DNA of 64,000 nucleotides, from NCBI GenBank assembly GCA_002427815.1, contig DIZF01000001.1, positions 1 to 64,000 of the forward strand, given 5' to 3'. This document shows positions 51,318-60,208 of the stretch, piece after piece (position 1 is the stretch's first letter; each line of letters begins with the position of its first letter). The stretch is from Ramlibacter tataouinensis. Its GTDB lineage: Bacteria; Pseudomonadota; Gammaproteobacteria; Burkholderiales; Burkholderiaceae_C. Below the pieces are notes generated by a model. That model made no database searches. It saw only the letters and a program-made list of their open reading frames with translations, and had not been told where the DNA came from. A program made the position numbers and the translations under genes.

Positions 51318-52493
51318 ATGACGGTGCTGCCACGCACGACGATGTCCCGCGCCGTCCTCAAGGAGCGGCTGCCCGGCTATGCCGGCCAGGTCGTGCTGCT
51401 GGCCCTGGTGGTCTGGCTGGCCTGGGGCGGCTTCTCGAACTTTCTGGGCAATGTGCGCGCGCTCGGCGTGTCCACCGGCTACGGGTTCCTCCACGCCGAG
51501 GCGGGCTTCGAGATCGCGCAATCGATGATCGCCTTCGGCCCGGGCTCTTCGTACCTGGATGCGGTGATCGTGGCCACGCTCAACTCCTTGTTGGTGATTG
51601 CGCTGGCCAGCGTGTTCAGCACGGTGATCGGGCTCTTCATCGCATTCGGCCGGCTGGCCCCGCACCCGCTGATCCGTGGCGCGTCATCGGCCTATGTGGA
51701 GGTGTTCCGCAACATCCCCTTGCTGCTGCAGATCTTCTTCTGGTATTTCTCGGCGATGGCGCTGCTGCCCGGCGTCGGCGACAGCCTGGGGCTCGGCGCG
51801 GTGCTGTTGAACAATCGCGGGCTCTTCTTCCCGCGCCTGCAGATGACGCTGTCGGGCGCCTGGGCGGTGGCCGCGGCGTTCGCCGCTTTTGTCCTGTTGT
51901 TCCTGCTGGTCCATCGCGCGCTCAGGTCCAGAGCGCTGGCCGGCGCCGGCACCCTGGCGCTCACCGCGGCTGTTCTCGTCGTCCTGTGTTTCGCCCCGCT
52001 GGCGCTGATGCAGGGCCAGTTCGGCCTGGACAGCCCGCGTGCGGAAGGCTTCAACGTCAGTGGCGGCTTCGCGGTGCTGCCCGAGCTGATGGCGCTGACG
52101 CTCGGCCTTTCGATCTACAACAGCACCTTTCTGGCCGAGATCTTCCGGGCCGGCATCCTGTCGGTGCCGCGCGGGCAGTCCGAAGCCGCGGCCACCGTGG
52201 GCCTGAGCGGCGTGCGCGCGGCTCTGCTGATCACCTTGCCGCAGGCGCTGCGGCTGGCGTTGCCGCCGGCCGCGGGCCAGTACCAGACGCTGGCCAAGGC
52301 CTCCTCGCTGGCCGCCGCCGTCGGCTACCCGGACATCATGCAGATCGTGGGCGGCACCGTGCTCAGCCAGACCAGCCAGGCCCTGGAAGCGATGGCGCTG
52401 GTGGTGTTGCTGTACGCCGCCATCAACCTGGTGATCGCGCTGGCGGTGAACCTGGCGAACCGCCGCCTGCTGCGGCACGACGGCCGTGCATGA
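51318..52493 (+). CDS. aapQ: General L-amino acid ABC transporter, permease subunit
   Basis: A 391-residue membrane protein of the HisMQ type with the large AapQ-specific insertion between helix groups. The EAA loop is the C-terminal EIFRAGILSVPRGQSEAAATVGLSGVRAALLITLPQALR, and the first helix region includes SVFSTVIGLFIAFGRLA. The ATG at 51318 was chosen, with an upstream TTG and an internal ATG at 51342 as alternatives. It forms the channel with AapM, energised by AapP. Confidence 0.92.
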   Translation: MTVLPRTTMSRAVLKERLPGYAGQVVLLALVVWLAWGGFSNFLGNVRALGVSTGYGFLHAEAGFEIAQSMIAFGPGSSYLDAVIVATLNSLLVIALASVFSTVIGLFIAFGRLAPHPLIRGASSAYVEVFRNIPLLLQIFFWYFSAMALLPGVGDSLGLGAVLLNNRGLFFPRLQMTLSGAWAVAAAFAAFVLLFLLVHRALRSRALAGAGTLALTAAVLVVLCFAPLALMQGQFGLDSPRAEGFNVSGGFAVLPELMALTLGLSIYNSTFLAEIFRAGILSVPRGQSEAAATVGLSGVRAALLITLPQALRLALPPAAGQYQTLAKASSLAAAVGYPDIMQIVGGTVLSQTSQALEAMALVVLLYAAINLVIALAVNLANRRLLRHDGRA

Positions 52494-52517
52494 AACTGTC
52501 GTGGGATACGCACTGAC

Positions 52518-53618
52518 ATGACACGCTTCGTGCGCCAGACGCTGATCGATCCGCGCCTCGTGCCCGTGGTGGCGACGCCCGCGCACATCCGCTGGCGCCG
52601 CACCTGGTTTCCCACGCCGGCGATGGGTCTGCTGTCGCTCTTGCTGCTGGCGCTGTTCATCGTGTTCGGCTGGCGCTTCTTCCAGTGGGCCGTCGTGAAC
52701 GCGCAGTGGCGCGGCAGCAGCAGCGACGCCTGCCCCAGCGACGCAGGCGCCTGCTGGGCCTTCGTCGTCGCGCGCTGGAAACCCTGGCTGGTGGGCGACT
52801 ATCCATCGGACCAGTTGTGGCGCGCCTGGACCTGCTTCATCGCCTTCGCGCTGTTCTGGACCTGGGTGGTGCGCCGCTCGCACGCAGCGAGCATGCAGCG
52901 GGTGCTGCTGGGCTTCATCGCGCTGCCGGTCGTTTTTTTTCTGGTGCTGCTGGGCGGCATCGGTCCGCTGCCTGTCGTGGCGCCCACGCGCTGGGGCGGG
53001 CTGTTGCTGACGCTGGTGGTGACGCTCGCGACCTTTGCCACCGCCTTGCCGGTGGGCCTGGTGCTCGCGCTCGGGCGCCGTTCGCGGCTGCCGGTGGTGC
53101 GCTGGCTGTGCACCGCTTTTGTGGAAGGCATGCGCTCCGTACCCCTCCTGGCCGTGCTCTTCATCGCCGCCACGCTGTTGCCCATGTTCCTGCCCACCGG
53201 CTGGAACATCGACCTGTTCACGCGCGCTCTGGCGGCCTTCGCGCTGTTCAACGCGGCGATGGCGGCCGAGGTGTTTCGCGGCGGCCTGCAAACGGTGGGT
53301 CGGGGCCAGCTCGAGGCCGCCACCACCGTGGGCCTGAGCGACTTCGCCGCGCTGCGCCTGGTCGTGCTGCCGCAGGCGGTCACCGCGGTGGTGCCCGCGC
53401 TGGTGAACATCATGATCGCCGTGATCAAGGAGACCACCCTGCTCTCGGTGATCGGCGTCAACGACCTGCTGGGCGCCGTGGAGAACGGCGCCAAATCGCC
53501 GGACTGGATCGGCGAGTCCAATATCCTGACCTCGGGCCACGTGTTCCTGGCGCTGGCTTATCTGGCCGTGTGCTATGGGCTGTCGCGCTACAGCCGCCGG
53601 CTGGAAGCCAGGCGTTGA
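52518..53618 (+). CDS. aapM: General L-amino acid ABC transporter, permease subunit
   Basis: A 366-residue permease. The N-terminal LIDPRLVPVVATPAHIRWRRTW is AapM-like; the periplasmic loop around residues 50-80 contains two Cys (CPSDAGACWAF) that could form a disulfide. The HisM domain has AEVFRGGLQTVGRGQLEAATTVGLSDFAALRLVVLPQA (EAA loop) and VIGVNDLLGAV. It starts 24 bp after aapQ and forms the heterodimeric channel. Confidence 0.92.
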   Translation: MTRFVRQTLIDPRLVPVVATPAHIRWRRTWFPTPAMGLLSLLLLALFIVFGWRFFQWAVVNAQWRGSSSDACPSDAGACWAFVVARWKPWLVGDYPSDQLWRAWTCFIAFALFWTWVVRRSHAASMQRVLLGFIALPVVFFLVLLGGIGPLPVVAPTRWGGLLLTLVVTLATFATALPVGLVLALGRRSRLPVVRWLCTAFVEGMRSVPLLAVLFIAATLLPMFLPTGWNIDLFTRALAAFALFNAAMAAEVFRGGLQTVGRGQLEAATTVGLSDFAALRLVVLPQAVTAVVPALVNIMIAVIKETTLLSVIGVNDLLGAVENGAKSPDWIGESNILTSGHVFLALAYLAVCYGLSRYSRRLEARR

Positions 53619-53633
53619 ATCCCGGAACCCGCC

Positions 53634-54413
<780 letters not shown>

Positions 54414-54536
54414 TGTCCTGTCCCAGGGCACCGCCTGCCGCGACAACCTGCGTGACGTGCATTCCGAGCTTCCTCGCCAACATCGTCTCCGCAAAGGCGC
54501 GGGCGGGCGGGCTGTGGCGCGCATAAAGACAGGGCG

Positions 54537-54670
54537 CCTGCGCTGGCCCGTCTTGTGCCCGGCGCGCTTGCGCGCATCGTCCTCATGCTCGTCGCAGCTG
54601 TCCGAACGGAGCGGGCCCCAAGCCCGCGCAGTGAGTTCTGCGACGCGGGCGCAAGACGGGACAGCGCAGG
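54537..54670. repeat. Long imperfect inverted repeat between convergent genes
   Basis: In the 340-bp gene-free stretch 54414-54753, arm CCTGCGCTGGCCCGTCTTGTGCCCG (shown in parts: CCTGCGCTGG then CCCGTCTTGTGCCCG, 54537-54561) pairs with 54646-54670 at 23 of 25 positions around an 84-nt GC-rich middle. It may end both convergent transcripts (aapP and the amidohydrolase), or be a decayed mobile-element end. Nothing else in the stretch looks coding. Confidence 0.5.
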
Positions 54671-54753
54671 TTCAGTCGGCGCCCCAGCGCCGACCGCCTT
54701 GTCAGCGCGTCGCAGCCCGGCCGCACGCGCCTTTGCCCACGAGGTCCAGGCTA

Positions 54754-55734
54754 CTACAGCTTGAAGACGCGCTGGGCGTTGCCGCTGCGAACGGAAGCAC
54801 ATTGGGCTTCCGGCAATCTCGCCGTGTTCGCGAAGGCGCCCTTGGTGTCGTGCACCTGGTGCGGCCAGTCGGTGCCGAACATCACGTGGTCGGCGCCGAC
54901 CACCGAAATCAGGTATTGCAGCGCGCCCAGGTTGTAGGTGATGCTGTCGTAATAGATGTGGCGCAGGTAGTCGGTGGGCTTGCGCTTCATCTGCCGGCGC
55001 TGGGGAATCTCCACCTCGTCGCCCTTCTCGAAACGGCCGACCAGGTACGGGAGCGTGCCGCCGCCGTGCGACGCGATGATCTTCAGGTTGGGATAGACGT
55101 CGAAAAAGCCTTCGAAAATCATCCGGGTGATGGCCAGGGTCGTGTCGAACATGAAGCCCACCGACCAGCTCAGGTCGAACTTGGTCATGTCCATCATGTC
55201 CACGCCGGGCGGGTCGGTGGGATGCACCAGCACAGGCAAGCCGCGCCTGTCGATCTCGGCCCAGATCGGCGCGAAGAGCGGATCCGTCAGGCTGCGCCCG
55301 GAGACGTTGGCCAGCACCATCACGCCCGCGGCCCCATTGCGGCAGGTGCGCTCCAGTTCCTCGATCGCGCGCTGCGGGTACTCCCAGGGCAGCGAGGTGA
55401 ACCAGCGGATGCGATCCGGGTAGGTCGTCTGCGCCTGGGCCATCGTGTCGTTCGACTCGCGGGCGGCGCGGCAGCTGATCTCCTCGTTGCCCCAGTACAC
55501 GTTGGGGCAGGTGAGCGAGACGATCGACATGTCGATGCCGGCCGCGTCCATGTGCTTGATCCGCAGGTCGTAATCGAAATGACCGGGCTGCGGAATCACC
55601 ACCGGCGTGTTGCCCCGGAAGATCTCCTTTTGGCCGTCGGGTCGCGTCTTGATGTTGTAGATGCCGCCTTCGCTCTTGAGCAGTTCAAGCCATTTCGCGG
55701 TGAACATATGGGTGTGAACGTCGATCACGGGCAT
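54754..55734 (-). CDS. Amidohydrolase family protein (ACMSD-like, amidohydrolase 2)
   Basis: A 326-residue TIM-barrel metal hydrolase/decarboxylase. The metal ligands are His7 and His9 (DVHTHMF), His in LVHPTDPP, His in IIASHGGGTLPYL and Asp in MFGTDWPHQ. This arrangement is that of the ACMSD/2-amino-3-carboxymuconate semialdehyde decarboxylase group, which includes 5-carboxyvanillate and orsellinate-type decarboxylases. It is a single-gene unit, convergent with aapP. The substrate is not set by sequence. Confidence 0.88.
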   Translation of the reverse strand: MPVIDVHTHMFTAKWLELLKSEGGIYNIKTRPDGQKEIFRGNTPVVIPQPGHFDYDLRIKHMDAAGIDMSIVSLTCPNVYWGNEEISCRAARESNDTMAQAQTTYPDRIRWFTSLPWEYPQRAIEELERTCRNGAAGVMVLANVSGRSLTDPLFAPIWAEIDRRGLPVLVHPTDPPGVDMMDMTKFDLSWSVGFMFDTTLAITRMIFEGFFDVYPNLKIIASHGGGTLPYLVGRFEKGDEVEIPQRRQMKRKPTDYLRHIYYDSITYNLGALQYLISVVGADHVMFGTDWPHQVHDTKGAFANTARLPEAQCASVRSGNAQRVFKL

Positions 55735-55881
55735 GGCTTGAATCTCCTGGTGTGCTTGGGGGTATGCCTTCGGTCATCGCGCTGCAAGACCGGAAACACG
55801 CACTTTAAACGAAGCACATGTCCGGTTCGGCAGCAGCGCCCCCGCGGACGCGGAATGACCTGGACTTGTGGAACCGATCGC

Positions 55882-56277
55882 TCAGAGCCACGTGCCGCTG
55901 TGAGGCATCTGGATCTCGGCTCCCGGACTGCTGACGAACGCGCCGATCAGGATGCTCAGCAGGGAGATGAAGATGCTGGCAAAGAACGCTGTCCAGAAGC
56001 TCGAGACCGTGAAGCCCCTGACCAGCCGGGCCACCAGCAGAATCATCAGGGCGTTGATCACCAGCAGGAACAAACCGAAGGTCAGCAGCGTGAGCGGCAA
56101 GGTCAGCAGGATCAGCAGCGGCTTGACGACGGCGTTGGCAAGGCCGAGCAGCAGCGCGGCGATGACCAGCGAAGATGTCCTGTCGAATTTCAGTCCCTTG
56201 AACACGTAGCTGGCCACCCAGAGCGACAGCGCGGTGATCCCCCAGTGCACAAGGAAGGGCGTCAGATTTTCCAGCAT
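55882..56277 (-). CDS. Phage holin family 4-like (YvlD-type) membrane protein
   Basis: A 131-residue protein with four hydrophobic helices (residues ~5-25, 35-55, 58-80, 90-115): ALSLWVASYVFKGLKFD, LGLANAVVKPLLILLTLPLTLLTFGLFLLVINALMILLVARLV. The repeated LxxLTLPLTLLTxGLFxxVINA pattern identifies the YvlD/phage_holin_4_2 family. Despite the name these are chromosomal envelope proteins of unknown role, not lysis genes; no phage gene is nearby. A 22-bp perfect palindrome lies 33 bp upstream of its start. Confidence 0.85.
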   Translation of the reverse strand: MLENLTPFLVHWGITALSLWVASYVFKGLKFDRTSSLVIAALLLGLANAVVKPLLILLTLPLTLLTFGLFLLVINALMILLVARLVRGFTVSSFWTAFFASIFISLLSILIGAFVSSPGAEIQMPHSGTWL

Positions 56278-56309
56278 GTCAGGGTTCCGGTTCAGTCGAT
56301 ATTTCAACG

Positions 56310-56331
56310 GCTGTGCGATCGATCGCACAGC
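56310..56331. promoter_or_regulatory. 22-bp perfect palindrome between gntR and the holin-like gene
   Basis: GCTGTGCGATC followed by its exact reverse complement (56310-56331, no spacer). It lies 33 bp before the ATG of the holin-like gene and 104 bp after the gntR stop. No T-run follows on the minus strand, so an operator is more likely than a terminator. Confidence 0.5.
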
Positions 56332-56434
56332 AGCAGCATAAGGCCTCGCGAAATTGCGAGCGCGCCACAGACGGTTTTGTGCCGACGGCAGCCCGGCGCG
56401 CAGCGCCTGGCCAGCATTTTCGCCTGGCTTGCCC

Positions 56435-57160
56435 CTACCTGCCCGATGCCCCCTGCCGGGCCAGATGCACCTGATGGAGCGTGATCTTGCGCACCTCGGC
56501 CTGACTCGTCTCGATATGGGCCCGCAGCAGCATCGCCGCCTGGTCACCGCGCTTGCGCTGGATGGTTTTGAGGATCCTGGCGTGCTCTTCGTAAGTTGCG
56601 GCTATGCGCGCCTGCTTGGTGAAATCGAGGCGCCGGATGATGCGAATGCGCTCGGTGACGTCGCGGTGCACACGAGCCATCTCGCCGTTGCCTGCCGCCA
56701 CCACCAGCGCGCAATGGAAGTCTTCGTCGTGTTGCGCAACTTCAACCGTGTCGCTGCTGCGCTGTGCCTCCGGCACCAGCCAGATGGCTACCAGTTGCTC
56801 CAGCAGGCCGCGGTCCACGCGACCGCCATCGGCGCACAGGCGCTGCGCGGCAGTGGTCTCCAGCACCATCCGCAGGTCGTAGAGGTGCTCGAACCGGTCG
56901 AAGTCGAACGGCAGCACCCGCCAGCCGCTGCGAAACAGCACTTCGACATAGCCCTCCTGTTGCAGCCGGACCAGGGCCTGGCGCACCGGCGTGCGCGAGA
57001 CGCCGAGGCGGCCGCTGATTTCGTTCTCGGTGAAGCGATCGCCAGGCACCAGCTTGAATTGGGCCACATCGCGCTTGAGCTGCTCGTAGACATCGTCCGC
57101 CCGCGAGCGACGCGGCGCAGTCGGGCTGGCGGTCTGCGCTCGACGGGTGGTGGTGTGCAT
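56435..57160 (-). CDS. GntR-family transcriptional regulator (FadR/FCD subfamily)
   Basis: A 241-residue regulator. Winged helix at ~20-90 (ADDVYEQLKRDVAQFKLVPGDRFTE, GRLGVSRTPVRQALVRLQQEGYVEV). The C-terminal FCD domain (95-225) has the metal/ligand positions DEDFHCALV, the Asp/His sites around HRDVTERIRIIRR and EEHARILKTI. It is the last gene of the BMP-transporter and amidohydrolase operon, 10 bp after the TrtA-like gene, so it probably senses an intermediate of that pathway. Its operator was not located; the operon promoter is outside the window. Confidence 0.92.
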   Translation of the reverse strand: MHTTTRRAQTASPTAPRRSRADDVYEQLKRDVAQFKLVPGDRFTENEISGRLGVSRTPVRQALVRLQQEGYVEVLFRSGWRVLPFDFDRFEHLYDLRMVLETTAAQRLCADGGRVDRGLLEQLVAIWLVPEAQRSSDTVEVAQHDEDFHCALVVAAGNGEMARVHRDVTERIRIIRRLDFTKQARIAATYEEHARILKTIQRKRGDQAAMLLRAHIETSQAEVRKITLHQVHLARQGASGR

Positions 57161-57170
57161 GGCGCAGCCG

Positions 57171-57857
57171 TTATCCCGGCAGACGGGCCGGCGCGGCGTC
57201 GAGACGGCTCAGCAGCTGTGAGCTCGACGCGGTCCAGCCCACGATAGCGCCCTGGGCGCGAATCATCTCGATGGCGCTGGCCTTGAACGCGGGAAAGTAG
57301 CTCTCGGTGCAGTCCTCCAGCAGCAGCGCGTCGTAGCCGCGGTCGTTGGCTTCCCGCATGGACGTCTGCACGCAGACTTCCGTGGTGACGCCCATGAAGA
57401 TCAGGTGCGTGACGCCGGCCTGCTGCAGCAGGTTGTGCAGCGGTGTGGCATGGAACGCGCCTTTGCCCGGCTTGTCGATCTCGATCTCGCCGGGCCGCGG
57501 CGCGAGCTCGGGGATGATCCGGCTGCCCGGCTCGCCGGCCACGAGGATGCGCCCCATGGGCCCGGCATCGCCGATGCGCAGCGATGGGTTGCCGCGATTG
57601 CGTTTGGCGGGAGGACAGTCGGAAAGGTCGGGCTGGTGCGCCTCGCGGGTATGCACGACCAGGCCGCCCGCCGCGCGCCAGGAAGAGAGCACCGTCTGGC
57701 AGGCCGGCACGATGGCCGACAGCAGCGCCACGTCATTGCCCAGACTCTCGCCGAAGCCGCCCGGCTCGATGAAGTCGCGCTGCATGTCGATGATGACCAG
57801 CGCCGCCTTGCCCAGGTCGAAGCTGTAAGGGAAGGGCCTGGCATCGATCTCGATCAC
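57171..57857 (-). CDS. Isochorismatase-fold cysteine amidohydrolase, triuret hydrolase (TrtA)-like candidate
   Basis: A 228-residue cysteine hydrolase. The Asp-Lys-Cys triad is Asp24 (VIIDMQRDF), Lys129 (EIDKPGKGAFHAT) and Cys162 (GVTTEVCVQTSMREANDRGY). It is paralogous to the BiuH-like enzyme in the same operon. In the described triuret pathway (from memory) TrtA is such a paralog encoded near BiuH, which makes TrtA the leading guess, but ureidoacrylate or N-carbamoyl substrates are equally possible by sequence. Its ATG overlaps the stop of the ATPase gene by 4 bp; the GntR regulator follows 10 bp after its own stop. Confidence 0.8.
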   Translation of the reverse strand: MIEIDARPFPYSFDLGKAALVIIDMQRDFIEPGGFGESLGNDVALLSAIVPACQTVLSSWRAAGGLVVHTREAHQPDLSDCPPAKRNRGNPSLRIGDAGPMGRILVAGEPGSRIIPELAPRPGEIEIDKPGKGAFHATPLHNLLQQAGVTHLIFMGVTTEVCVQTSMREANDRGYDALLLEDCTESYFPAFKASAIEMIRAQGAIVGWTASSSQLLSRLDAAPARLPG

Positions 57858-59518
57858 ACGAACTCCTCGGTTGCTTCCAGCGTCGCCCCATGTGCCGGGG
57901 ACACAGGCAGTGAAGTGGGGCCCTGGGCATGGCCGCCGCCCATGTGCGCGCCGATCACCTGGCGCTGCGCGCTGGCGGCCGGTGTCTCGAAAACGATGCG
58001 CCCCTCGCTCATCACCACGATCCGATCCGCCAGCTCCAGCAACTCGTCCAGGTCCTCGCTGACCAGCAGCACGGCGCCGCCGCGTTCGCGCACGCCCAGG
58101 ATGCGGCTGTGAATTTCCTTCACGGCCGCGAAGTCCAGGCCGAACACAGGATTGGCCGCGATCAGCACGTTGATTTCACCGTTCAATTCACGTGCCAGCA
58201 CGGCGCGTTGCACGTTGCCGCCCGAAAGGCTGCGGATCGGCGCATCTTCGCCCTGGGCCTTGATGCCATAAGCGGCGATCCACTCGCGTGCGCGGCTGCG
58301 CCATTGGCCGAAACGCAGGCTGCCGGCTACGCACAGGGGCGGCCGGTCGAAGTCGCGCAGCGCCATGTTTTCGGCGACGCTGAGTTCGCCCACGCAGGCG
58401 TTGCGCAGCGGCTCCTCCGGCAGGCTGCGCACCTTGAGCCGGTGGTTCTCCTCGCGCCGGGCGGCGTAGGGCTGGCCCATCACGCGAACCTGCCCGCCCG
58501 CTCGCAGGCGCTGGCCGACCAGCGCTTCCACCAGCTCCCGCTGTCCGTTACCGGAAACCCCTGCGATGCCGAGCACTTCGCCCACGCCGACCGCCAGGCT
58601 GAGGTCGCGCACGGCCAGGGTGCCACGATCGCCCATCACGTTCAGGTGCTCGACTTGAAGCGAAGGCGCCGTGGTCGGCGGGAGAGCCGACAGCGGAGCC
58701 GCAGCTGCCCCGCGCGCGGGCCGATCCGGACCATCGGCCGGTTCCGGCCGGCCCGCGGCGGCATCGCCCACCATGGCCTGCGCCAGCAGCCCGGGATCGG
58801 TAGCCCGCACCGCGCAATGATGAACGGCCTTGCCCCGGCGCAGCACCGTCACGTCATCGGCATAGGCCATCACTTCGCGGAACTTGTGCGTGATCAGCAG
58901 CACGGTGCAAAGCCCGCTGCGCGCGAACTCGCGGACATGTCCCAGCACCTCGTCGGCTTCCTGCGGCGTCAGCACCGAGGTCGGCTCGTCCAGGATCAGC
59001 AGCCGGGGCCGAAGATAGAGCTGCTTGAGCAACTCCAGCTTCTGCTTCTCGCCTGCGGCAAGTTCCGCCGGCCGCGCGTCGAGATCGAGGCGGAACGGCG
59101 TGGAGCTCAGGAACCGCTCGAGCTCGGCCCGCTTGGCCTTCCAGTCGATCAGCGCCGGCGTCTTGCCGCCCGCCAGCAACAGGTTCTCGGCCACCGTCAT
59201 CCCCGGCGCCAGCGTGAAATGCTGGTAGACCATGCCGATGCCCAGGGACCGCGCCACCACCGGGCTGGCGATGTCGTGCTCGCGCGCGTCCGTGATCACC
59301 GCGCCCTCTTCCGGCCGGTGATAACCCGCCACGCATTTGACCAGCGTGCTCTTGCCGGCGCCGTTCTCGCCCAGCAGCGCATGCACGGTGCCGGGCGCGA
59401 CTTTCATCGTCACATGGTCCAGCGCCGTGAAGCTGCCGAAGCGCTTGGTCAGCTCGTAGGTCTCCAGCGCCATCGCGCCGGACGGCGCGGGCGTGACATC
59501 GATGGGCACGGCGCTCAT
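57854..59518 (-). CDS. BMP-type (nucleoside/simple-urea class) ABC transporter, double ATP-binding protein
   Basis: A 554-residue protein with two ATPase domains. Domain 1 (~20-240) has Walker A GENGAGKST (50-58), a signature degenerated to LAAGEKQKLELLKQL, and Walker B LLILDEPTSVLT. Domain 2 (~290-520) has the degenerate Walker A VSGNGQ, signature LSGGNVQRAVLAREL and LIAANPVFGLD. This layout fits RbsA/YufO-like ATPases of transporters with BMP binding proteins. It works with the two permeases and the BMP protein encoded upstream in the operon. It lies 6 bp after the BiuH-like gene, so uptake and hydrolysis genes alternate. Confidence 0.93.
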   Translation of the reverse strand: MSAVPIDVTPAPSGAMALETYELTKRFGSFTALDHVTMKVAPGTVHALLGENGAGKSTLVKCVAGYHRPEEGAVITDAREHDIASPVVARSLGIGMVYQHFTLAPGMTVAENLLLAGGKTPALIDWKAKRAELERFLSSTPFRLDLDARPAELAAGEKQKLELLKQLYLRPRLLILDEPTSVLTPQEADEVLGHVREFARSGLCTVLLITHKFREVMAYADDVTVLRRGKAVHHCAVRATDPGLLAQAMVGDAAAGRPEPADGPDRPARGAAAAPLSALPPTTAPSLQVEHLNVMGDRGTLAVRDLSLAVGVGEVLGIAGVSGNGQRELVEALVGQRLRAGGQVRVMGQPYAARREENHRLKVRSLPEEPLRNACVGELSVAENMALRDFDRPPLCVAGSLRFGQWRSRAREWIAAYGIKAQGEDAPIRSLSGGNVQRAVLARELNGEINVLIAANPVFGLDFAAVKEIHSRILGVRERGGAVLLVSEDLDELLELADRIVVMSEGRIVFETPAASAQRQVIGAHMGGGHAQGPTSLPVSPAHGATLEATEEFV

Positions 59519-59524
59519 GGCGGA

Positions 59525-60205
59525 TCAGGCCATTCCATCGAGCACCGCCCGCGACGGCGCGTGGGCGCCGAACACGCCGCCCTGCATGGTGATCATCTTC
59601 AGCGCCGCTTCGTGATTGCCCTTGTCGGTGGCCGCCGTGCAATCGGCAACCACGAGGCATTCGAAGCCCCTGTCGTTGGCTTCGCGCATGGTGGTGTGCA
59701 CACACACGTCGGTGGTGATGCCGGTGAGGATCAGGTTGACGATGCCGCGGGTGCGCAGGACGAGGTCCAGGTCGGTGGCGCAGAACGAGCCCTTGCCCGG
59801 CTTGTCGATGATGACCTCGCCGGGCAGCGGCGCCAGCTCGGGAATGATTTCCCAGCCGGGTTCGCCGCGCACCAGGACGCGCCCACAGGGTCCGGCATCG
59901 CCTATGCCCGCGCCGAGCTGGCGCGACCGCCAGCGCTTGTTGGCCGGCAGGTCGGAAAGATCGGGGCGGTGGCCTTCGCGCGTGTGGATGATGTGATAGC
60001 CGTGTCCGCGCAGCGCGGCCATCAGTTGCCGCAACGGCTCGATCGGCGCGCGGGTGAGCGAGATGTCATAACCCATCTTGTCGACGTAGCCGCCGACGCC
60101 GCAGAAGTCGGTCTGCATGTCGATCACGACCAGCGCCGTGTTCGACGGCTTCAGGTCGCCGTTGTACGGCCACGGGTAGGGGTTGGCCTGGATGAAGCGT
60201 TCCAT
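59525..60205 (-). CDS. biuH: Biuret amidohydrolase-like (isochorismatase fold)
   Basis: A 226-residue cysteine amidohydrolase. The triad is Asp29 (VVIDMQTDFCG), Lys135 (IIDKPGKGSFCATD) and Cys168 (GITTDVCVHTTMREANDRG). The spacings 106 and 33 equal those of Rhizobium BiuH (Asp36, Lys142, Cys175, from memory), and the surrounding sequence (LTRAPIEPL, IIHTREGHRPDLSDLPANKR) is BiuH-like. BiuH converts biuret to allophanate and ammonia. It lies 3 bp after the formamidase gene. No allophanate hydrolase is in the window, so completion of the pathway would need a gene elsewhere. Confidence 0.8.
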   Translation of the reverse strand: MERFIQANPYPWPYNGDLKPSNTALVVIDMQTDFCGVGGYVDKMGYDISLTRAPIEPLRQLMAALRGHGYHIIHTREGHRPDLSDLPANKRWRSRQLGAGIGDAGPCGRVLVRGEPGWEIIPELAPLPGEVIIDKPGKGSFCATDLDLVLRTRGIVNLILTGITTDVCVHTTMREANDRGFECLVVADCTAATDKGNHEAALKMITMQGGVFGAHAPSRAVLDGMA

Positions 60206-60208
60206 GGC

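Noticed and set aside
55882..56277. Evidence for a prophage from the holin-like gene
   Set aside because: The YvlD/holin-4 family is chromosomal, and no capsid, tail, integrase or lysin gene is nearby.
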